Source of the DNA: Pantoea sp. 18069
Lineage (GTDB): Bacteria; Pseudomonadota; Gammaproteobacteria; Burkholderiales; Burkholderiaceae_C
NCBI RefSeq assembly: GCF_902706035.1
Contig: NZ_CACSJA010000013.1
Span: 82,986-146,985 of the forward strand
Reading direction: 5' to 3'
Length of the DNA: 64,000 nt
Positions 10,477 to 18,026 of this stretch are shown here, piece after piece (positions within the stretch are counted from its first letter, which is position 1; each line of letters begins with the position of its first letter). A program made the position numbers and the translations under genes. The notes under the pieces are model-generated. The model saw only the letters and a program-made list of their open reading frames with translations. It was not told where the DNA came from and searched no databases.

Positions 10477-10740
10477 TCAGCCTCCGGTCACGGGTGGAAA
10501 GAAAGCGACTTCATCGCCTGCGGCCAGCGGCGCGGACTCGTCGCTGAGCTGCTGGTTGTGCGCCATGCGCACCGCCTTGCCGCGCGCCAGTGCCTGGGCG
10601 CTCGCGCCGCCGCGCGCGATCAATTCGTCGCGCAGCGCGCCCAGCGTGGCCGCGGCCGTGCAACAGGTTTCGGACCCCGTGCCCAGCGCCTCGCGGATCG
10701 AGGCGAAATAGCGCACGGTGACCATGATCGGGGTGCTCAT
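10477..10740 (-). CDS. moaD: Molybdopterin synthase sulfur carrier MoaD
   Basis: Ubiquitin-fold sulfur carrier of MPT synthase; its C-terminal Gly-Gly is adenylated and thiocarboxylated, then donates sulfur within the MoaD-MoaE complex. The 87-residue product starts MSTPIMVTVRYFASIREALG, has the conserved acidic EVAFFPPVTGG C terminus, and ends exactly at GG as required. ATGA overlaps the moeA stop, so translation is coupled; an internal ATG at residue 6 is an alternative start that better matches the shortest MoaD proteins. The next gene downstream is the recombinase-like gene, not moaE. Confidence 0.95.
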   Translation of the reverse strand: MSTPIMVTVRYFASIREALGTGSETCCTAAATLGALRDELIARGGASAQALARGKAVRMAHNQQLSDESAPLAAGDEVAFFPPVTGG

Positions 10741-11969
10741 GCCATCAGCTCCGCAAAGGACAGAAAGCGCACCGTATCGCCGCGCGCTATGGCGTTTTCG
10801 GGCGGGTTGTCGACCACGCCATCACCCCAGGCCGCCGAAGTCAGCAGGTTCGAGGTCTGGTTGCGGAACAGCTCCAGCCCGCCGGCTGCGTTGTAGCGCA
10901 CGCGCAGGAATTCGCGCCGGCGGTCGCCGCGCGGCCAGTCGAAATCGGCGCGCGCCGCGATGCTGCGCGGCGCGACATCGGCCACGCCCTGCAGGCGCAG
11001 CAGAAACGGCCGCACCAGCAGCAGGAAGGTCACGAAGCTCGAGACCGGGTTGCCCGGCAGTCCCATGAAATGCGTGGCGCCCAGGCGGCCATAGGCAAAC
11101 GGCTTGCCGGGCTTGATCGCGATCTTCCACAGATCGAGCTGGCCCAGTTGCTCCAGCGCGGGCTTGATATGGTCTTCCTCGCCCACGGACACGCCGCCGC
11201 TGGTCAGGATCAGGTCGTGCGCGCGCGCCGCGTCACGCAGCGCGGTGACCGTGGCTTCGCGCTGGTCGGGAACGATGCCCAGGTCGGTGACTTCGCAGCC
11301 CAGGCGCTGCAGCATGGCGCGCAGAAAGAAACGGTTGCTGTTGTAGATCGCGCCCGGCGGCATGTCTTCGGGGCGCACGCTGCCCGGCATGACCAGCTCG
11401 TCACCCGTCGAAAACAGCGCCACGCGCGGGCGGCGCGCGACTTCAAGCTGCGCCAGGCCAATGCTCGCCGCGAGCCCGAGCTCGGCCGGCGTGAGCCGCG
11501 TGCCGGCTTCGAGCACCACGGCGCCACGCACGATGTCGTCGCCCGCACGCCGCACCCATTGGCCGGCCCTGGGCTGGGCGTTCACACGCACCTGCCCATC
11601 CTCCTGGAGTTCGCAGTCTTCCTGCATCACCACCGCGTCGGCGCCTTCGGGCAGCGGCGCGCCGGTGAAGATGCGCGCTGCCGTCGCGGGCGCCAGCGGC
11701 TGGCCCATCTGGCCCGCGGCAATGCGCTGCGACACCGGCAGCAGTGCGCCCGCGGCCGTGATATCGCGGCTGCGCACGGCGTAGCCATCCATGGCGCTGT
11801 TGTCGTGCGGCGGCACCTGCAGCGGCGACACCGCCTGCGCCAGCAGCACGCGGCCATCGGCGTCGAAGGTGCTGACCTGCTCGCTGCCGGGAAGCAGGCG
11901 TGCCTGGGCCAGCACGCTTGCCAGTGCCGCATCAAGGGAAGTCAGGGAATCGCGCATATCAGCTTTCAT
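10737..11969 (-). CDS. moeA: Molybdopterin molybdenumtransferase MoeA
   Basis: Inserts molybdate into adenylated molybdopterin, the last step of Mo-molybdopterin assembly. The 410-residue protein shows the family landmarks: PPHDNSAMDGYAVRS, the RIFTGAPLPEGADAVVMQED segment, VALFSTGDEL, GAIYNSNRF, and TSGGVSVGEEDHIK with the substrate-binding TSGG, then GLPGNPVSSF. ATGA overlaps link it to mobB upstream and moaD downstream. An in-frame ATG at residue 5 is an alternative start. Confidence 0.96.
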   Translation of the reverse strand: MKADMRDSLTSLDAALASVLAQARLLPGSEQVSTFDADGRVLLAQAVSPLQVPPHDNSAMDGYAVRSRDITAAGALLPVSQRIAAGQMGQPLAPATAARIFTGAPLPEGADAVVMQEDCELQEDGQVRVNAQPRAGQWVRRAGDDIVRGAVVLEAGTRLTPAELGLAASIGLAQLEVARRPRVALFSTGDELVMPGSVRPEDMPPGAIYNSNRFFLRAMLQRLGCEVTDLGIVPDQREATVTALRDAARAHDLILTSGGVSVGEEDHIKPALEQLGQLDLWKIAIKPGKPFAYGRLGATHFMGLPGNPVSSFVTFLLLVRPFLLRLQGVADVAPRSIAARADFDWPRGDRRREFLRVRYNAAGGLELFRNQTSNLLTSAAWGDGVVDNPPENAIARGDTVRFLSFAELMA

Positions 11970-12511
11970 TCAGGGGAGCGGTATTCGAAGCGCGCGCTCT
12001 GCTCGATCAGCCAGCCGGCGACGGCATCGGGCTGGTTCAGGTCCAGCAGGACCAGTGGCGCGGGCAGCGACGCCGGAAGTTTCTGCGGATCGTCGGTGGC
12101 CAGCGCCAGCACGCCAGCGTCGCCAGTGCAGCGCAGCGGCCGCTCGGCCTCACCCGCGGCCGGCGCGCGCCAGACTTCGATCTTCGGCAGATCGCCGTGC
12201 TTGAAGCCTTCGACCAGCACCCAGTCGACGCCGGCATCGAGCTCGGCAAGCATGGCGTGGATATCGAGCGCGCCGGGCTGCTCGAACTCGCGCATCAGCG
12301 CCAGGCGCTGGTCCGAAACCACCAGCACCTCGAACGCCCCGGCCTGGCGGTGGCGCCAGCTGTCCTTGCCCGGCTGGTCGATGTCGAAGCGGTGGTGGGC
12401 ATGCTTGACCACCGACACGCGCAGGCCGCGCGCGCGCAGCCGCGCAATCACCTGCTCGACCAGCGTGGTCTTGCCCGCGCCCGAGTAGCCCGCAAAGCCG
12501 ACCACTTTCAT
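11966..12511 (-). CDS. mobB: Molybdopterin-guanine dinucleotide biosynthesis protein MobB
   Basis: P-loop GTP-binding adapter that assists MobA in attaching GMP to molybdopterin. The 181-residue protein begins with Walker A GYSGAGKTTLVEQVI at residues 8-22, followed by VVKHAHHRFDIDQPGKDSWR, a very characteristic MobB segment, and the DWVLVEGFKHGDLPKIEVWR strand. The stop overlaps the moeA start. It follows thrC by 12 bases on the same strand, so the cofactor genes may be cotranscribed with threonine synthesis. Confidence 0.94.
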   Translation of the reverse strand: MKVVGFAGYSGAGKTTLVEQVIARLRARGLRVSVVKHAHHRFDIDQPGKDSWRHRQAGAFEVLVVSDQRLALMREFEQPGALDIHAMLAELDAGVDWVLVEGFKHGDLPKIEVWRAPAAGEAERPLRCTGDAGVLALATDDPQKLPASLPAPLVLLDLNQPDAVAGWLIEQSARFEYRSPE

Positions 12512-12523
12512 GGCCGCCCGCCC

Positions 12524-13948
12524 TCAGTCGCAGTGCTGCGCAATATAGGCCTTGATCTGGTCCACATCGGCGGGCATGCGCTGCACGCGCTTGGGCAGGT
12601 CCTCGATGCCGACGAACTTCGCCGGGCGGTCGGGCAGATGGCCCAGCGCTTCTTCTATGGTCTCGGCGAACTTGATCGGCAATGCGGTCTCGAGCACGAT
12701 CATAGGCACCGTGGAGGCCTGGTCGCGCGCGACCTTGACGCCATCGGCGGTATGGGTGTCGATCACCATGCCGAAGCGCTCGGAAACATCGCGGATCGTT
12801 GCCAGGCGGTCGGCATGCGTGCTCTTGCCGCTGACGAAACCGTAGCGCGCCGCGGCCTCGGCGAACCGCGGATCGGCGCTCAGATCGAAGAAGCCGTCGC
12901 GCGCCACGCCCTGCTCGAACAGCGCACGCGTGCGCTCGCCATCGCGGCCCAGCAGGTCGAACACGAAGCGCTCGAAATTGCTGGCCTTGCTGATGTCCAT
13001 CGACGGGCTCGAGGTCTCATAGGTGTTGGCGCTGCCGCGCACGCGGTAGATGCCGGTGCGGAAGAACTCGTCGAGCACATCGTTCTCGTTGGTCGCGACC
13101 ACGAGCTTGGCGATGGGCAAGCCCATCTGGCGCGCCACATGGCCCGCGCAGACGTTGCCGAAGTTGCCGCTGGGCACGGAAAAGCTGACCTGCTGCTCGT
13201 TGCTCTGCGTGGCCTGCAGGTAACCCGCGAAGTAGTACACCACCTGGGCCAGCAGCCGCGCCCAGTTGATCGAGTTGACGGTGCCTATCCTGTAGCGTGC
13301 CTTGAACGCGTGGTCGTTCGAGACCGCCTTGACGATGTCCTGGCAGTCGTCGAACACGCCGTCGATGGCGATGTTGTGGATGTTCTCGTCCTGCAGGCTG
13401 AACATCTGCGCCTGCTGGAACGGGCTCATGCGGCCGTGGGGGCTGGTCATGAAGACGCGCACGCCCTTCTTGCCGCGCATCGCGTACTCGGCCGCGCTGC
13501 CGGTGTCGCCGCTGGTCGCGCCCAGGATGTTGAGCGTTTCGCCGCGCCGGCCCAGTTCGTACTCGAACAGGTTGCCCAGCAGCTGCATCGCCATGTCCTT
13601 GAAGGCCAGCGTCGGGCCGTTGGACAGGGCTTCGAGCCACAGGCCGTCCTCGACATGGCGCAGCGGCACGATCTCGCCCGTGCCGAAGATTTCGGCCGTA
13701 TAGGTCCTGGCGCACAGCGCGCGCAGGTCGTCGGCCGGAATGTCGTCGATGTACAGCGACAGGATGCGAAACGCGAGCTCGGCATAGCCTTGCTCATGGT
13801 AGACGCGGCGCAGTTCGCTCAGCTGCGCGTCGTCGATCTGCGGATAGCTCTGCGGCAGGTACAGGCCGCCATCGGGCGCCAGGCCTTCGAGCAGGATGTC
13901 GCAAAAACGCTTGCGTTCGGGATGACCACGGGTGGAGAGGTACAGCAT
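12524..13948 (-). CDS. thrC: Threonine synthase
   Basis: PLP enzyme converting O-phosphohomoserine to threonine. The 474-residue protein is of the long bacterial/fungal type: N-terminal MLYLSTRGHPERKRFCDILL, the PLP lysine in GPTLAFKDMAMQLLG, the ATSGDTGSAAEYA phosphate loop, and VPSGNFGNVCAGH. It lies 11 bases after the hom stop, so homoserine dehydrogenase and threonine synthase form a unit. No homoserine kinase (thrB) is in the window. Confidence 0.96.
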   Translation of the reverse strand: MLYLSTRGHPERKRFCDILLEGLAPDGGLYLPQSYPQIDDAQLSELRRVYHEQGYAELAFRILSLYIDDIPADDLRALCARTYTAEIFGTGEIVPLRHVEDGLWLEALSNGPTLAFKDMAMQLLGNLFEYELGRRGETLNILGATSGDTGSAAEYAMRGKKGVRVFMTSPHGRMSPFQQAQMFSLQDENIHNIAIDGVFDDCQDIVKAVSNDHAFKARYRIGTVNSINWARLLAQVVYYFAGYLQATQSNEQQVSFSVPSGNFGNVCAGHVARQMGLPIAKLVVATNENDVLDEFFRTGIYRVRGSANTYETSSPSMDISKASNFERFVFDLLGRDGERTRALFEQGVARDGFFDLSADPRFAEAAARYGFVSGKSTHADRLATIRDVSERFGMVIDTHTADGVKVARDQASTVPMIVLETALPIKFAETIEEALGHLPDRPAKFVGIEDLPKRVQRMPADVDQIKAYIAQHCD

Positions 13949-13959
13949 GGGCGGGGCCT

Positions 13960-15294
13960 TCAGTTCAGCTCTTCCTTGCGGATGCGGTTGATCGGGGCCA
14001 GCACGGTGGGCAGCGCCTGGATCTGCACCAGGGCAGCGTCCATGTCGCCTTCGCGCGTGTCGTGCGTGAGAATGATCAGGTCGGTCTGGGTCGAGCCCTC
14101 GCCGCCGATTTCATCGGCTTCGCGCTGCAGCACGGCATCGATGCTGATGCCCGCGTCGGCGAGAATGCCCGTGACCCTGGCCAGCACGCCGGCTTCGTCG
14201 GACACGCACAGGCGCAGGTAGTAGCTGGTCACGACTTCGCTCATCGGCAGCACGGGCAGGCTGCTCATCGCGCCTTCGAGCGTGTTCGACTGGAAGGCCA
14301 GCGGCGGCACGCGGTGCGCGGCATCGGCATCGGCCAGGCGCGCGATATCGACCAGGTCGGCAATCACCGCGCTGGCCGTGGACTCGGAGCCCGCGCCCTT
14401 GCCGTAGTACAGCGTCGTGCCGACGGCATCGCCATGCACCACCACGGCGTTCATCGCGCCTTCGACGTTCGCGATCAGGCGCTTCGATGGCACCAGCGAG
14501 GGGTGCACGCGCAGCTCCACGCCCTTGTCGGTGCGCTTGGTGATGCCCAGCAGCTTGATGCGATAGCCCAGCTGCTCGGCATAGCGGATGTCGGCCGCGG
14601 CCAGGCCCGTGATGCCTTCGATATAGGCCTTCTCGAACTGCACCGGAATGCCGAATGCGATCGCGCTCATCAAGGTGACCTTGTGGGCCGCGTCCACGCC
14701 TTCGATGTCGAAGGTCGGATCGGCTTCGGCATAGCCCAGGCGCTGGGCTTCCTTGAGCACCACGTCGAAGTCCAGGCCCTTGTCGCGCATTTCGGACAGG
14801 ATGAAGTTGGTCGTGCCGTTGATGATGCCCGCCAGCCACTGGATGGAGTTGGCCGTCAGGCCTTCGCGCAGCGCCTTGATGATGGGAATGCCACCGGCCA
14901 CGGCCGCTTCGTAGGCCACCATCACGCCCTTGTCGGCCGCGGCCTGGAAGATTTCCGTGCCATGCACGGCCAGCAGCGCCTTGTTGGCCGTGACCACATG
15001 CTTGCCCGCGGCAATCGCTTCGAGCACCAACTGCTTGGCGATGCCGTAGCCGCCGATCAGCTCGACCACGACGTCGATGTCGGGGTTGGCAATGACTTCG
15101 CGCGCGTCGCCGACCACGCGGACGGCGTCGCCGACCACACTGCGAGCGCGCTCGGTGTCCAAGTCGGCGACCATGGTAATTTCAATCCCGCGACCCGCGC
15201 GGCGGCGAATTTCGCCCTGATTGCGCTGCAGCACGTTGAACGTGCCGCTACCCACGGTGCCAATGCCCAGAAGGCCTACTTGGATCGGTTTCAT
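13960..15294 (-). CDS. hom: Homoserine dehydrogenase
   Basis: NAD(P)H-dependent reduction of aspartate semialdehyde to homoserine, the branch point to threonine and methionine. The frame is open to 15543 but the start is the ATG at 15294, where MKPIQVGLLGIGTVGSGTFN gives the dinucleotide fold at the very N terminus. Further marks are TANKALLAVHGTEIF, GGIPIIKALREGLTANSI, NGTTNFILSEM with the catalytic-domain residues, and LGYAEADPTFDIEGVDAAHK. The C-terminal 80 residues form an ACT domain (DEAGVLARVTGILADAGISI), normally the site of threonine feedback inhibition. The protein is monofunctional, 444 residues. Confidence 0.96.
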   Translation of the reverse strand: MKPIQVGLLGIGTVGSGTFNVLQRNQGEIRRRAGRGIEITMVADLDTERARSVVGDAVRVVGDAREVIANPDIDVVVELIGGYGIAKQLVLEAIAAGKHVVTANKALLAVHGTEIFQAAADKGVMVAYEAAVAGGIPIIKALREGLTANSIQWLAGIINGTTNFILSEMRDKGLDFDVVLKEAQRLGYAEADPTFDIEGVDAAHKVTLMSAIAFGIPVQFEKAYIEGITGLAAADIRYAEQLGYRIKLLGITKRTDKGVELRVHPSLVPSKRLIANVEGAMNAVVVHGDAVGTTLYYGKGAGSESTASAVIADLVDIARLADADAAHRVPPLAFQSNTLEGAMSSLPVLPMSEVVTSYYLRLCVSDEAGVLARVTGILADAGISIDAVLQREADEIGGEGSTQTDLIILTHDTREGDMDAALVQIQALPTVLAPINRIRKEELN

Positions 15295-15310
15295 ATACAA
15301 ATTGCCAGTC

Positions 15311-15348
15311 AAAAAAGGCTGCAGCACGCAAACGCCCGCGCTTGCAGC
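15311..15348 (-). terminator. Intrinsic terminator after alaA
   Basis: On the minus strand, GCTGCA (15348-15343) pairs with TGCAGC (15323-15318), followed by C and TTTTTT (15316-15311). The loop contains a further weak GC-rich pairing. It lies between the alaA stop and the hom start, so hom-thrC probably uses its own promoter or read-through. Confidence 0.55.
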
Positions 15349-15370
15349 AATGGGAGAGCGAAGAAAGAAA

Positions 15371-16600
15371 TCAGTTCGTGCCAAAGCGCACGCGCGCTTT
15401 TTCGAGGAATACGGCGACGCGGCGAATGGCTTCGCGCAGGTCGGCTTCGTGCGGCAGGAAGACAATGCGGAAATGGTCGGGTTCGGGCCAGTTGAAGCCC
15501 GTGCCCTGGACCAGCATGACCTTGGTTTCCTGCAGCATTTCAAGAAAGAACTGCTGGTCGTCCTTGATCGGGTAGATCGCCGGATCGAGCTTGGGGAACA
15601 TGTACAGCGCGGCCTGGGGCTTGACGCAGCTCACGCCCGGAATGGCGGTGATCAGTTCGTGCGCGAGGTCGCGCTGCACGCGCAGCCGGCCGCCCGCGCG
15701 CACCAGGTCGTCTATGCTCTGGTGGCCGCCCAGCGCGGTCTGCACCGCCCACTGGCCGGGCACATTGGCGCACAGCCGCATGTTCGACAGCATGTTCAGG
15801 CCTTCGATGTAGTCGCCTGCAGGCCGCTTGTCGCCCGACACCACCAGCCAGCCCGCGCGGTAGCCGCAGGAGCGGTAGGCCTTGGACAGCGAGTTGAAGG
15901 TCAGCGTCAGCACATCGGTCGACAGGCTGGCCATGGGCACATGCACTGCGTCGTCGTAGAGCACCTTGTCATAGACTTCGTCGGCGAAGATCACCAGGCC
16001 GTGCTCGCGCGCGATCTCGACGATGCCCTTGAGCAGCTCGGTCGAATACAGCGCGCCCGTGGGGTTGTTCGGGTTGATGACCACGATGCCCTTGGTGCGC
16101 GGCGTGACCTTGGCGCGGATGTCGTCGAGGTCGGGCATCCAGCCGTTGGCTTCGTCGCAGATGTAATGCACGGGCGTGCCGCCCGAGAGGCTGGCCGCGG
16201 CCGTCCACAGCGGGTAGTCGGGCGCGGGCAGCAGCAGTTCGTCGCCGTTGTCGAGCAGTGCGTTGGTGGCCATCACGATCAGCTCGGACGCACCGTTGCC
16301 CAGGTAGATGTCATCGAGCGTCACGCCCTTGATGCCCTGGCGCTGGGTCTCGTGCATCACCGCCTTGCGCGCCGCGAAAATGCCCTTGCTGTCCGAATAG
16401 CCCGCGGAATTGGGCAGATTGCGGATCATGTCCTGCTGGATTTCCTCGGGCGCATCGAAGCCGAACACCGCCAGATTGCCGATGTTGAGCTTGATGATCT
16501 TGTGTCCGTCTTCCTCCATCTGCTTGGCCGCGTCCATGATGGGCCCGCGGATGTCATAACAGACGTTGGCAAGTTTGGCGGATTTGTGGACGGTCTTCAT
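15371..16600 (-). CDS. alaA: Alanine-synthesising aminotransferase, AlaA-type
   Basis: PLP-dependent class I aminotransferase, most like glutamate-pyruvate aminotransferase AlaA. The 409-residue product is read from the ATG at 16600 (MKTVHKSAKLANVCYDIRGP), because this matches the family N terminus; the open frame extends to 16633. Visible motifs are KLNIGNLAVFGFDAPEE, GYSDSKGIFAARKAV, VINPNNPTGALYS with the PLP-contacting Asn, FADEVYDKVLYD, and FNSLSKAYRSCGYRAGWLV with the PLP lysine. It is in the same orientation as hom and thrC but separated from them by a terminator-like hairpin. Confidence 0.93.
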   Translation of the reverse strand: MKTVHKSAKLANVCYDIRGPIMDAAKQMEEDGHKIIKLNIGNLAVFGFDAPEEIQQDMIRNLPNSAGYSDSKGIFAARKAVMHETQRQGIKGVTLDDIYLGNGASELIVMATNALLDNGDELLLPAPDYPLWTAAASLSGGTPVHYICDEANGWMPDLDDIRAKVTPRTKGIVVINPNNPTGALYSTELLKGIVEIAREHGLVIFADEVYDKVLYDDAVHVPMASLSTDVLTLTFNSLSKAYRSCGYRAGWLVVSGDKRPAGDYIEGLNMLSNMRLCANVPGQWAVQTALGGHQSIDDLVRAGGRLRVQRDLAHELITAIPGVSCVKPQAALYMFPKLDPAIYPIKDDQQFFLEMLQETKVMLVQGTGFNWPEPDHFRIVFLPHEADLREAIRRVAVFLEKARVRFGTN

Positions 16601-16658
16601 GCTGGTAGGAGTAGTTACTGCAGAACACGCCAAAGGGCAATGACCCCCTGGTGAAACC

Positions 16659-16664
16659 TATAAT
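16659..16664 (+). promoter_or_regulatory. Candidate -10 box for the Mth938-like gene
   Basis: A perfect TATAAT sits in the divergent gap between alaA and the 122-residue gene, on the plus strand. The -35 region (around AATGAC or GCAATG, 17 bases upstream) is a poor match to TTGACA, so only the -10 is convincing. Confidence 0.4.
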
Positions 16665-16761
16665 TTGACCACAGTTCCGCGCTGCACCATCGCGCCCATG
16701 GGCATGGCCGCAGTCCCATTTTCACGCCGGCTGCCTGCGCGCAGCCACAACCGAGCGCAGC

Positions 16762-17130
16762 ATGAAATTCCAACCCGACCGCTCCGAAGCACAGACCATA
16801 CGCGGCTATGGCCCCGGCTGGATCGCCATCGACCAGGAAAAAATCAGCCACAGCCTGATCATCAGCGCGCAAGGGCTGCGCCAGGACTGGAACTGCAAGC
16901 GTTTCGAAGACCTCACGCCCGCGCATTTCGCCGAGCTCGCCGAAATCCCCGCGGAACTGGTACTGTTCGGCAGCGGCACGCGCAACCGCTTCGTGCCGCC
17001 GGCCTGGCTGCAGCCGCTGATGGCCAGGCGCATAGGCCTGGAAACCATGGACACGCAGGCCGCGTGCCGTACCTACAACATCCTCGCGGGCGAGGGAAGA
17101 AACGTGGTCGCGGCGTTGCTGCTGGAGTAA
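16762..17130 (+). CDS. Mth938-like domain protein (DUF498/NDUFAF3 family)
   Basis: A 122-residue single-domain protein of the Mth938 fold, related to mitochondrial complex I assembly factor NDUFAF3 but of unproven bacterial function. Family features are the N-terminal TIRGYGPGWIAIDQEKISHS, the central LVLFGSGTRNRFVPP strand-loop (G-x-G at about residues 70-72), and the C-terminal ETMDTQAACRTYNILAGEGR, the most conserved stretch (T-x-A-C-x-T-Y-N-x-L). It is divergent from alaA and upstream of bcp, with an unremarkable gap of about 240 bases. Confidence 0.88.
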   Translation: MKFQPDRSEAQTIRGYGPGWIAIDQEKISHSLIISAQGLRQDWNCKRFEDLTPAHFAELAEIPAELVLFGSGTRNRFVPPAWLQPLMARRIGLETMDTQAACRTYNILAGEGRNVVAALLLE

Positions 17131-17371
17131 TTCCGGCGAAAAGCAGCGGGCCCAGCGAGGCTAGGACAATCCCGCAAGACTTGCGGTGGACAAGAGGCCA
17201 GGCGCGCTGCTGCTGCACGGCAAGGCCGCACAACGACGCCTCAAGGGTTGTGTTCAGGCGCTCTAAATCAATTCAGGGTAAAATACAGAGCTGCGGTTGG
17301 GGGTTGCACCAAAGCAATAACAGACCTTTGCCCTCAACTATTCAACGACTACACCCGAGAGATAGAAGCGC

Positions 17372-17860
17372 ATGGCGATCGTTGTCAACAAACCACTCCC
17401 TGAATTCGAAGCCAATGCAACCGGCGGGCTCAAGGTGTCCAACACCTCCCACAACGGCCAAATTGTGATTCTCTACTTCTATCCTAAAGACAATACGCCC
17501 GGTTGTACCACCGAAGCGATGCAGTTTCGGGATAAATACAAGGATTTTGTCAAAGCCGGTGCCGCAGTCTTCGGTGTTTCGCGCGACAACATGAAATCCC
17601 ATGATGACTTCAAGGAAAAGCTCGAGCTGCCCTTCGAACTCATCGCCGACACCGAAGAGAAGATGTGCCACATGTTCGGCGTGGTCAAGAACAAGATCAT
17701 GTACGGCAAGAAGGTCAAGGGCATAGAGCGCAGCACCTTCCTGATCGACGCCGACGGCCTGCTGCACCAGGAATGGCGCGGCCTCAAGGTGCCCGGCCAC
17801 GTCGAGGAAGTGCTCAAGGCCGTCAAGTCCCTGAAGACGCTGAAGAAGGAAGCGGCCTGA
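17372..17860 (+). CDS. bcp: Peroxiredoxin, Bcp/PrxQ type
   Basis: Thioredoxin-dependent thiol peroxidase that reduces hydrogen and organic peroxides. The 162-residue protein has the PrxQ active site FYPKDNTPGCTTEAMQFRD with peroxidatic Cys45. The usual nearby resolving cysteine five residues later (Cys50 in E. coli Bcp) is replaced by methionine; the only other cysteine is Cys99 (EEKMCHMFG), so resolution must use that residue or another thiol. GVVKNKIMYGKKVKGIERST and the DADGLLHQEWRGLKVPGHVE end are typical. Three hairpins follow it before phoH. Confidence 0.94.
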   Translation: MAIVVNKPLPEFEANATGGLKVSNTSHNGQIVILYFYPKDNTPGCTTEAMQFRDKYKDFVKAGAAVFGVSRDNMKSHDDFKEKLELPFELIADTEEKMCHMFGVVKNKIMYGKKVKGIERSTFLIDADGLLHQEWRGLKVPGHVEEVLKAVKSLKTLKKEAA

Positions 17861-17883
17861 TTTTTCGCCGCTGCTCCTGAATG

Positions 17884-17940
17884 CCTCTGTCTGTCACAGA
17901 GGTATGCATAATGGAACGATGCTCCTGAGCTTCGTTCCAT
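17884..17940 (+). other. Two consecutive perfect hairpins downstream of bcp
   Basis: First stem CCTCTGT (17884-17890) with ACAGAGG (17896-17902), loop of 5. Second stem ATGGAACGA (17911-17919) with TCGTTCCAT (17932-17940), loop of 12. Neither is followed by a T run. With the terminator-like stem at 17958 they make three structured elements in the 166 bases between bcp and phoH. Confidence 0.6.
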
Positions 17941-17957
17941 CCTGTGTTTCCAATCCC

Positions 17958-17995
17958 AAGCCGCCCCGGTCTCCGTGGCGGCTTTGTGCTTTTTG
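17958..17995 (+). terminator. Intrinsic terminator candidate between bcp and phoH
   Basis: Stem AAGCCGCC (17958-17965) with GGCGGCTT (17977-17984), loop of 11, followed by TGTGC and a TTTTT run. The T run is displaced by about five bases, so strength is uncertain. Confidence 0.6.
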
Positions 17996-18026
17996 TTCCG
18001 CTGTTTTTTGATTGGGCCTGCCGAAT

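Noticed and set aside
11900..14221. 773-codon open frame on the plus strand
   Set aside because: Lies antisense to moeA, mobB, thrC and the end of hom, all with clear family motifs and start codons; no recognisable domain.
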